Of a stretch of 64,000 bases of DNA, positions 43,227-51,129 are shown one piece after another (within the stretch, counting starts at the first letter, position 1; every line of letters starts with the position of its first letter). The translations under genes were made by a program, and so were the position numbers. This DNA comes from Bacillota bacterium. Its GTDB lineage: Bacteria > Bacillota > Clostridia > Lachnospirales > Lachnospiraceae. Location: the NCBI GenBank assembly GCA_023407575.1, contig JAEYLX010000014.1, forward strand, positions 62,001 through 126,000, written 5' to 3'. The notes beneath the pieces are model-generated. The model did not search any database. It saw only the letters and a program-made list of their open reading frames with translations, and was not told where the DNA came from.

Positions 43227-45518
43227 ATGGGATTGAAACAGCCAATTTATAGAATAGATGATTTGAAATTAGAAAAGGATGAATTGCTTCTTAATGAGAC
43301 CATATTTCATAACGCCAATGGTTACATAGGGATCAGGTCTAACTTTGAGGAAGGATATCCTGTGGGGTTTGATTCCATTCGTGGAACTTATATCAATGGC
43401 TTTTACGATATTGGAAGTATGCCCCAAGCAGAAAAATTACATGGGTTAATTGAAGAAAAGCAAACCATCTTAAATGTGGCGGATACCCAGACCATTCATT
43501 TATCTGTGGATGGTGAAGTGTTCAATCTGTTTGAAGGCACGGTAATAAAAGCCGAGAGATGGTTGGATATGGAGCAGGGCATTACTGGTAGAAAGGTTCA
43601 CTGGCGATCTGTTTCTGGTAAAGAGCTTGAGCTAACGATAAAACGCATGGCATCCTTCCAGCAACTTTCCCTTTTTACTATTGAATATAGTGTGAAGGCA
43701 TTGAATTTTACTGGTAACCTTAAGATAACCTCTTATCATTTGGGTGATGTAAGAAACTATAGTAATGATAAAGACCCAAGGGTAGCAGCAGAAAGCCCCA
43801 GGTATCTTCATCCAGTGAAAGCATTTCAGGAGAGCGGCATCACCTATTTGCAGTCACAAACCTCCAGTTCTGGGTTATATGTTTGCAGTGCTGTAACAAA
43901 TCTGCTATCAAAGGCTGGAAGATGCCATACCACCTGCAGTGAAAGTAGTCATAGAGCAGTTACTACTATGGGGGTTCCTATAAGTGAAGGTGAGACTGTT
44001 ACGCTTCAGAAATATAGCATATTTAGTGATTCCATCCGCCATGATGATTGTATCATTGATGCCAGAGAGAAGATGGCAGAGGCACTGTCTCGCCCACTGG
44101 AATATCATTATGAAAAACAAAGAGTGTACCTTAAAAAGTTCTGGGAGGGTTGCCTTTTAGAGATTGAAGGAGAGGATAGCCTTACCACAGCCTTAAACTA
44201 CAACATGTATCAGCTGATTCAATCTGTAGGCAAAGATGAACACTGTAATATTGCAGCCAAGGGATTAAGTGGAGAAGGATATGAAGGGCATTATTTCTGG
44301 GATACAGAGATGTACATGGAACCTTTTTTCAATTTGACTGCACCGGAGATAACAAAAAACTTAATCAGTTTTCGATATAATACATTGCCAAGTGCTAGAG
44401 AGAATGCAAGGCTGATGGGTCATGAAAAAGGTGCCTTGTACCCCTGGAGAACTATTTCAGGGAGAGAATGTTCTGGTTATTTTCCTTCAGGAAGTGCCGC
44501 TTATCATATCGATGGTGACATTGCGTATTCCATTATATCGTATTATCTGGCTACAAAAGATTTAGAGTTTATTGCTGTGAAGGGTGGAGAAATCCTATTT
44601 GAGACAGCCAGACTATGGCTGGAAGTGGGCAACTATAGCCAAGGTACATTTCGTATTAACGAAGTAACTGGGCCAGATGAATATACATGTATGGTAAACA
44701 ACAACTATTACACCAATGTATTGGCAAAATATAATTTAAAGTGGGCAGTAAAGTTTTATCATCTATTAAAAGCTGGCGACAAATCGGAAGTAATAGAGAA
44801 AATCACTTTAACACAAGAGGAGATTGAGAGTTTCGAAAGAGCAGCGGAGAGTATGTATCTGCCCTATAATGAGGAACTTAAAATTAATCCTCAGGATGAT
44901 TCCTTTCTTCATAAAAAGACCTGGGATTTGGAAGCAACACCAAAGGACAAGTTTCCTCTCTTGTTACATTTTCATCCGTTACATCTCTACCGATATCAGG
45001 TGTGTAAGCAGGCAGATACTGTACTGGCACATTTTATTCTGGAGGATGAGCAGGATTTAGATACGATTAAGAACTCCTATGATTATTATGAAAAATGTAC
45101 CACTCATGATTCCTCCTTGTCGACCTGTGTGTTTAGCATTATGGCAGCGAAACTGGGACGGATGGAAAAGGCATATGATTATTTCGGTGATTCCGCTCTT
45201 TTAGATTTATTTAATACTCATAAGAACACCAAGGATGGTATTCATACCGCTAACATGGGCGGAACTTATATGGCTATTATCTATGGCTTTGCAGGTCTAA
45301 GAATGAAAGAAAGAGGGATAAGTTTTGCACCGGGGATACCTGACAAATGGGACAGTTATAAGTTCCTTCTTCAATATGAAGCCAGTCGAATTCAAGTTGA
45401 AATCAATAGGGACAAGAGTACTTTTACGCTGCTGGAAGGCAGCAGTAAAGTTATAAAAGTATATGATAAGGATTATGAATTAAAGGATATGCTTGATTTA
45501 CCTACTTTGACAACTTAA
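43227..45518 (+). CDS. GH65 alpha-glucoside phosphorylase (second copy)
   Basis: A 763-residue inverting phosphorylase with the same fold as the first copy but clearly diverged. The predicted catalytic acid is Glu485 in VTGPDEYTCMVNNNYYTN; GLSGEGYEGHYFWDTE and HDSSLSTCVFS are also present. The ATG at 43227 has GGAG seven bases upstream and is preferred over one 12 bp earlier. Two different GH65 enzymes in one locus suggest either two linkages or sequential attack on one oligosaccharide. It follows pgmB by about 180 bp. Confidence 0.93.
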   Translation: MGLKQPIYRIDDLKLEKDELLLNETIFHNANGYIGIRSNFEEGYPVGFDSIRGTYINGFYDIGSMPQAEKLHGLIEEKQTILNVADTQTIHLSVDGEVFNLFEGTVIKAERWLDMEQGITGRKVHWRSVSGKELELTIKRMASFQQLSLFTIEYSVKALNFTGNLKITSYHLGDVRNYSNDKDPRVAAESPRYLHPVKAFQESGITYLQSQTSSSGLYVCSAVTNLLSKAGRCHTTCSESSHRAVTTMGVPISEGETVTLQKYSIFSDSIRHDDCIIDAREKMAEALSRPLEYHYEKQRVYLKKFWEGCLLEIEGEDSLTTALNYNMYQLIQSVGKDEHCNIAAKGLSGEGYEGHYFWDTEMYMEPFFNLTAPEITKNLISFRYNTLPSARENARLMGHEKGALYPWRTISGRECSGYFPSGSAAYHIDGDIAYSIISYYLATKDLEFIAVKGGEILFETARLWLEVGNYSQGTFRINEVTGPDEYTCMVNNNYYTNVLAKYNLKWAVKFYHLLKAGDKSEVIEKITLTQEEIESFERAAESMYLPYNEELKINPQDDSFLHKKTWDLEATPKDKFPLLLHFHPLHLYRYQVCKQADTVLAHFILEDEQDLDTIKNSYDYYEKCTTHDSSLSTCVFSIMAAKLGRMEKAYDYFGDSALLDLFNTHKNTKDGIHTANMGGTYMAIIYGFAGLRMKERGISFAPGIPDKWDSYKFLLQYEASRIQVEINRDKSTFTLLEGSSKVIKVYDKDYELKDMLDLPTLTT

Positions 45519-45682
45519 CAATGTATTGCATTTATTATTGATGTAAATAGGACTACCAAAGATTTGCTAAAGCTTGTCTTAAATCGCAAAATAGGTTAAA
45601 ATAATTGTAAATTATGGATATATTTGGAGTTTATAGAATTGGTAAAAATAATTTTAATCTGTATTAGTGAATGGAGGGTGTT

Positions 45683-45907
45683 ATGAACAAACGTGGTTAT
45701 ATCCTTGCAGGGGTACTGCTAGGTGTTAGTGCATCAGCTTTTACTGCATGTGGGTAATTAAAGGTAGTAGAGGATAAAGGCATAACCAAATATAATAGGG
45801 TCGTGGGCGAAGAAGCAACAAAGGAAGATTTAAATACAGTAGAAGACCTGGAATATAAGGTTGAGTTAAGCGCAATAATAGTAAAGTTACAGCAAATATT
45901 ACAGTAA
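45683..45907 (+). pseudogene. Broken lipoprotein gene
   Basis: GGAGGG precedes an ATG whose product is a lipoprotein signal peptide ending in FTAC (Cys23), but a TAA follows one codon later at 45755. The same frame continues for 49 codons (VVEDKGITKYNRVVGEEATKEDL, then YKVELSAIIVKLQ) to a stop at 45905. A single nonsense change in a small lipoprotein gene explains this. The short 24-residue peptide might still be made. Confidence 0.6.
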
Positions 45908-45970
45908 CAGAATAGTATAATTACCATTTTCGGATTTCATTAATGTAAAGTAGTGGTTAGGAGAAGAACT

Positions 45971-46639
45971 ATGGCCATTTTAACAGAGGATCAGATAAAG
46001 AACCCATACTTTAGAGAAATTGGAGGCTTTCCACCGAAAAAAAGCATGATAGAACTTAAGGATTATCAAGGTGAGAAGGAATTGAGTATATTTTGTACAC
46101 AACTGGATGCTTCCTACAACGAACGTGAGAAAAAGCGAATACTGGCTGAATGGATTGACTTTTTGAGTACAAATACGAAGGCGTTCAAAGCGTTACATTT
46201 TAATTCCCGAGTACCACAGAAGCTTTTTGATGCGGCATGCTGTCAGGAAGATCTGGAAGAGCTTCGATTTAAATGGGGTGCATACGAAGACTTGTCTGAA
46301 CTAAAAAAAGTGGACAAGTTAAAGTATTTGTATATCGGTTCAGGTGCAAGTGTTCGAGATATCACATGTCTTGGAAGATTAGATAACCTCATAGTGCTTC
46401 ATGTTGAAAATTTTAAGAAAATTGAGGATTACTCTCCCCTTGTCAGTCTTAATAAGTTGGAACAGTTAGTAATTAGTGGACCAATACTTGGAAATACACC
46501 AATAAAGGATTTAGACTTCCTATACGAAATGCAAAGTCTAATTTCACTTTGGCTTCCAAACACAACTCTTAGAAGAAAGTATAGTAAAAAGGAGTGGGAG
46601 TGGCTTCGTGCGGATTTACCAACCCTTCATATTATTTAG
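45971..46639 (+). CDS. Leucine-rich-repeat-like cytoplasmic protein
   Basis: A 222-residue protein without signal or membrane segments. Residues 90-190 show a leucine-rich repeat rhythm (LEELRFKWGAYEDLSEL, DKLKYLYIGSG, DNLIVLHVENF, NKLEQLVISG). The N-terminal 80 residues are of unknown type. ATG at 45971 follows AGGAGAA; an upstream GTG frame is less likely. Function is unknown, probably protein binding. Confidence 0.72.
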   Translation: MAILTEDQIKNPYFREIGGFPPKKSMIELKDYQGEKELSIFCTQLDASYNEREKKRILAEWIDFLSTNTKAFKALHFNSRVPQKLFDAACCQEDLEELRFKWGAYEDLSELKKVDKLKYLYIGSGASVRDITCLGRLDNLIVLHVENFKKIEDYSPLVSLNKLEQLVISGPILGNTPIKDLDFLYEMQSLISLWLPNTTLRRKYSKKEWEWLRADLPTLHII

Positions 46640-46788
46640 ATCAAACGAACTACGAATTACGTATTGTATTTAACAAAATAGTGAAAAGCTGTAGTAAATC
46701 TAGTGAATTATGATTTCATTATATAGATGAACTATAAGTATAATATTTTTCTGCAAATTATAACCATTATAAAACCTCGGATTTAAAT

Positions 46789-46830
46789 AAAGGCTGCTGC
46801 AAAGTTCATTACTATGCAATAGCCTTTTTT
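46789..46830. terminator. Bidirectional terminator between convergent genes
   Basis: AAAGGCT pairs with AGCCTTT and the stem continues through TGCAAAG/TATGCA-like pairing; TTTTTT follows on the plus strand and AAATAA precedes. It lies between the leucine-rich protein gene and the araC-type gene. Confidence 0.75.
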
Positions 46831-46851
46831 CCTTTACCCTTTTCTTTATCA

Positions 46852-47688
46852 CTATTTCTTTATATTAAATCTTAATTTTGATGCCGAGCATCCATAAACC
46901 TCTTTAAACATTCGATTAAAAACCTTATAATTGCTAAAACCATGTCGTTCTTGAATCGTTGTAATAGTATCATCTGTTTCCAGTAAATCTTTATGAATAT
47001 GAGTTAATCGAACCTGATTGACATATTCCAAATAGGAAAACCCCATATATTTTTTAAAAGTTCTACAAAAATATTCTGGATTTAAAGCAACTAACGCTGC
47101 TGCTTCTATAAGGCTAAGAGTCTCCATATAGTGCTCTTCCACATAGGTTATGATTGTACGCATTCGCATAAGATGCTTGGCATCTTTACTTTTTTCTACA
47201 GAATTCTGACGAACAGAATAATTGGTGAATAAAAGATGTAAAAATAAATAAAGATTACTGCTAAATAAAAATTGATACCCTTCCTGGCATTGCTCGTATA
47301 AGGCTTTCATAGTGAGGATGTGTTTGACCATTGCCTGAAAGATTTCATTTTCTTGCAGTTCATCATGTGGAAAATATTCTCTGAACTGTAGAAACTCAAA
47401 TTGCTGGATAGCTTGATTTAGAAAATCGTAAGGAATCTGGAGCAATAAGACTTTTGTCTCGCCTTCACTTAACGTGTAATGGATATCACTAGCATTAACA
47501 ACAAAGAGATCGTTACGTCTAAGGGTGTATTTTTCATCATTACGTGTGAGATGTAAAGTACCTTTTAATAAGAAGAGGACTTCGATATGATTATGCCAAT
47601 GACTTGGCACCAATTGATTATAAGAGTCATAAATACCAAAATAAACAGGAAGCTGTGCTCTTCTGGTTATTATTTCATGAGTTGTCAT
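46852..47688 (-). CDS. AraC-family regulator with cupin domain
   Basis: A 278-residue regulator. Residues 10-100 are a cupin-like sugar-sensing domain (HWHNHIEVLFLLKG). The C-terminal 100 residues carry two helix-turn-helix motifs (SLIEAAALVALNPEYFCRTFKKYMG and the following IQERHGFSNYKVFNRMFKEVYG). It is divergent from the GH3 gene and probably activates it in response to a sugar. The start at 47688 has AAGGAAAGG somewhat far upstream; one 30 bp earlier has none. Confidence 0.9.
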   Translation of the reverse strand: MTTHEIITRRAQLPVYFGIYDSYNQLVPSHWHNHIEVLFLLKGTLHLTRNDEKYTLRRNDLFVVNASDIHYTLSEGETKVLLLQIPYDFLNQAIQQFEFLQFREYFPHDELQENEIFQAMVKHILTMKALYEQCQEGYQFLFSSNLYLFLHLLFTNYSVRQNSVEKSKDAKHLMRMRTIITYVEEHYMETLSLIEAAALVALNPEYFCRTFKKYMGFSYLEYVNQVRLTHIHKDLLETDDTITTIQERHGFSNYKVFNRMFKEVYGCSASKLRFNIKK

Positions 47689-47952
47689 TATTGTGGTAGT
47701 CCTTTCCTTATACGACATGCATAATAGTAGTCATCTATATGAAAAAGTAGCATGTAAACTAAAAAAAGTCAATATCGACTGAATAGAAAGTCATAAATAC
47801 TCTTGTGTGTTATTGTCAAAAATAATAATATGAAGTCAGAAACATAAAACAAAATGTAGCAAGTCAAAAGTTACCCCAAACAACGAGGAAATCGCAGGTT
47901 TTCGAGTTTGTTTCTGAATAGCTACAATTATATATAAGAAATGGAGAAGCAT

Positions 47953-50376
47953 ATGCATAAATGGCAAAGAGTCATGTATCAACCAAATTTACCCCTAGGA
48001 GAGAATGGTGAAAAAGTCACATCCTCCAAGGCACATAGAGAATTAGCAAAGGAAGCTGCAAAGGAAGGGATGGTTCTTCTTAAGAACGAGCAGCAGATCC
48101 TGCCACTAAAGAAAGGATCAAAAGTAGCATTATTCGGTAAAGGAAGTTTTGATTATGTAAAAGGCGGCGGTGGCAGCGGGGATGTAACCGTGGAATATAT
48201 GATAAATTTATACGAAGGTATGAAGATACTAAAGGAACAGGTTAGTGTTTTTGAAGAGCTATCAGATTATTATAGAGATAATGTTAAAAGTCAATATAGT
48301 ACTGGTGCAGTACCAGGGATGACAGTGGAACCCGAACTTCCAGAAGAATTAGTAACAAAAGCAAGGGTATATGCAGATACAGCAATTATTACCATCAGCC
48401 GTTTCTCAGGTGAAGGATGGGATCGTAATAACGAGGTTGAATTTAAGAATGCGGATATCTTTCAGGAAGAAGCAGCATTTGCACGAAGACAGAAAGATAT
48501 ATATCCAGAAGGTGATTTTTGCTTAACAGCTGCAGAAACGGCCATGGTGAACAAAGTAAAGGAACAGTTTAGCAAGGTAATCGTGGTAATGAATGTTGGG
48601 GGTATGGTGGATTCCACCTGGTTTAAAGAAGATACTTCCATACAATCCGTGCTAATGGCTTGGCAGGGAGGAATGGAAGGCGGTTTAGCAGCAGCAGAAT
48701 TACTATGCGGACTAAGTAACCCCTCCGGTAAATTATCAGATACCTTTGCAAGTAGTCTGGAGGATTATCCATCCACTGCTAACTTTCATGAATCCGATGA
48801 CTATGTGGATTATATAGAAGATATTTATGTAGGATATCGTTATTTTGAAACAATACCTGGTGCTCTTAGTAAAGTCAATTATCCATTTGGTTTTGGATTG
48901 TCCTACACAAGCTTTGACTGGAATGTTGTTGAAATGAAAGAACAGCTGGGAGTAATTAAAACAAGAGTAAGTGTTACGAATACAGGGAAAATGGATGGTA
49001 AAGAAGTGATACAAATCTATGCAAGTGCACCAGAGGGACTTCTTGGTAAGTCATCAAAGAGTCTGGTAGCATTTGAGAAAACTCGTCAGTTAAAGGTTGG
49101 AGAGACCCAGGTACTTGAACTTGAGTTTTGCGTAGATGCTCTGGCTTCCTATGATGATTTAGGTAAAATTCAAACCTCTGCATATATCTTGGAAGCAGGC
49201 GAGTATGCATTTTATACTGGCACCTCCGTTAGGGATGTTGTTAAGGCAGACTTTGTCCATATTGAAACGCAGAACAGAATTGTAAAGCAGCTTTCTACTA
49301 AGATAGCACCTACTTCACTTTCTAAAAGAATGCTTGCAGATGGCAGTTATGAGGAACTTCCAGTGAAACAGTCGAATGACATGGATTCCTGTGCATTTGA
49401 GAAATTAGACTTTTTGGAAACAGAGCTATATACTGCACCGGTAAGAGCGATACCACCTTATCGAATCTATATAGAACCACACAAAGAAGGAAATATCCCC
49501 TTATTCGATGTTGCAGTGGGTAAAGTATCCTTGGATAAATTTATAGAACAGTTAACAGAGGAAGAAATTGCTCATTTGTTAGGAGGTCAGCCCAATACCG
49601 GGGTTGCGAATACCTTTGGTTTTGGAAATATACCTGAATATGGGGTACCAAATGTAATGACAGCAGATGGACCGGCTGGTCTTAGAATCCTGCCAAGGTG
49701 TGGAGTTAACACGACTGCTTTCCCTTGCAGTACCTTGCTTGCATGTACCTGGAACAGTGACCTTGTTTACAAGGTAGGAGAAGCTGGAGCCAAAGAAGTA
49801 AAAGAGAATAATATAGCGGTATGGTTAATGCCAGCAGTTAACATTCATAGAAGTCCACTTTGCGGACGTAATTTTGAATATTATTCCGAAGATCCTTTCT
49901 TAACAGGTAAACTGGCAGCAGCCATGGTAAAGGGAATTCAAGCTCAGCATATAGGGGCAACAGTAAAACACTTTGCGTTAAATAATAAAGAGGTTAATCG
50001 TAAAAACAGTGATTCCAGAGTATCCGAACGTGCGGCTCGTGAGATTTATCTAAAAGCCTTTGAAATAATTGTTGAGGAAGCAAATCCTTGGTGCATTATG
50101 ACATCATATAATGTTATCAATGGTCATCGTGCATCCGAAAACAAAGAACTATTGGATGGAATCCTAAGAGATGAATGGGGTTGGAACGGCGTAGTTACCA
50201 CAGACTGGTGGACTCGTGGTGAACATTATAAAGAAGTAAAAGCGGGAAATGACATCAAAATGGCAACTGGATATCCGGAACGATTGATGAAAGCAAAAGA
50301 ATTAGGACTAATTACTCGTGAAGAGATGGTGATTAGTGCAAAGAGAGTTTTAGAACTGATATTAAAGGTAGATTAG
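47953..50376 (+). CDS. GH3 glycosidase with permuted domain order, cytoplasmic
   Basis: An 807-residue family-3 enzyme in which the alpha/beta sandwich domain precedes the catalytic barrel. The N-terminal part has AKEGMVLLKNEQQILPL and KGGGGSGDV; a fibronectin-III-like domain covers about 310-400; the barrel begins near 540 (MTADGPAGLR, NIHRSPLCGRNFEYYSEDP, KHFALNNKE) with the nucleophile Asp751 in VVTTDWW. Unlike the permuted enzyme at 17 kb it has no membrane helices. ATG at 47953 is preferred (GGAG six bases before). Probably a beta-glucosidase under AraC control. Confidence 0.93.
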   Translation: MHKWQRVMYQPNLPLGENGEKVTSSKAHRELAKEAAKEGMVLLKNEQQILPLKKGSKVALFGKGSFDYVKGGGGSGDVTVEYMINLYEGMKILKEQVSVFEELSDYYRDNVKSQYSTGAVPGMTVEPELPEELVTKARVYADTAIITISRFSGEGWDRNNEVEFKNADIFQEEAAFARRQKDIYPEGDFCLTAAETAMVNKVKEQFSKVIVVMNVGGMVDSTWFKEDTSIQSVLMAWQGGMEGGLAAAELLCGLSNPSGKLSDTFASSLEDYPSTANFHESDDYVDYIEDIYVGYRYFETIPGALSKVNYPFGFGLSYTSFDWNVVEMKEQLGVIKTRVSVTNTGKMDGKEVIQIYASAPEGLLGKSSKSLVAFEKTRQLKVGETQVLELEFCVDALASYDDLGKIQTSAYILEAGEYAFYTGTSVRDVVKADFVHIETQNRIVKQLSTKIAPTSLSKRMLADGSYEELPVKQSNDMDSCAFEKLDFLETELYTAPVRAIPPYRIYIEPHKEGNIPLFDVAVGKVSLDKFIEQLTEEEIAHLLGGQPNTGVANTFGFGNIPEYGVPNVMTADGPAGLRILPRCGVNTTAFPCSTLLACTWNSDLVYKVGEAGAKEVKENNIAVWLMPAVNIHRSPLCGRNFEYYSEDPFLTGKLAAAMVKGIQAQHIGATVKHFALNNKEVNRKNSDSRVSERAAREIYLKAFEIIVEEANPWCIMTSYNVINGHRASENKELLDGILRDEWGWNGVVTTDWWTRGEHYKEVKAGNDIKMATGYPERLMKAKELGLITREEMVISAKRVLELILKVD

Positions 50377-50396
50377 TTTAATAATTCATAGATAGT

Positions 50397-50436
50397 AAAG
50401 CGGATAATAACTTCCCCAAGGAGTGTTATCCGTTTT
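50397..50436 (+). terminator. Terminator after the third GH3 gene
   Basis: AAAGCGGATAA pairs with TTATCCGTTTT; TATTATT follows. It begins 21 bp after the stop. Confidence 0.82.
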
Positions 50437-51129
50437 ATTATTGTAGTGTAATATAATACATTAATAAAGGATGAGAGTCCTTTATAAAATGTTTTTTATA
50501 TAAGTAAAGCAAACATAACGAGACTACAAGAAACTCTTGATAATTACAAAAGCTTTGTATATTTTAATTAAAGTAAGTAATAGTGGAATAATGTTTTAGA
50601 GTGATATTATTATAATTCCTTACTATATAAGGGTGTTTCAACACTAACCAAGCTAGTACTGCTCTTAGCTATAGTATAAACTGAAAAAAGTACACTATAA
50701 TTTTGCCACACAAGATTTTTTACTTTGGCAAAAGAGTATGTTTAACAGAAAGATATGCACTCATATATGATTATGACTTTATACTTGTTTATATTGTAGA
50801 ATATTAAATGGATAATTGATATAATAACTATAAGAATAATATAGAAGGGAGGCAAAAAATTTTTAATTCATTATTTAGGACACCAAATTGACGAAGTTAG
50901 ATAATATTAATAATGTAAAATAAAAAGCCATACAACAGTTGAATTGTAAAGCTTTTATTTATAAGGACAATAGAATTCGTACTATCTGCCTATACCAAAA
51001 ACACTGTTAGAAAGAGCAGTCTCTTCTCGTATGCCGTATGTAAAGTGTAATCAAGAATACTTTACTTCTAAAAAAAATTAATTGCAACACGAATAATCTC
51101 TATGCTTAAAGCAAATGATCACCAAAATA
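50437..51129. other. AT-rich non-coding flank of the HD-Hsp90 gene
   Basis: About 690 bp without a supportable gene. A hairpin at about 50923-50955 (AAAAGC, TACAA with TTGTA, GCTTTT) ends in TATTTAT and may be a terminator for either side. A GAAGGGAGG ribosome-binding-like site at 50844 has no start codon after it. Base composition is more AT-rich than the neighbouring GH3 gene. Confidence 0.5.

Noticed and set aside
50844..50900. Small gene after a GAAGGGAGG site
   Set aside because: No start codon lies at a suitable distance and the following frame is quickly closed.
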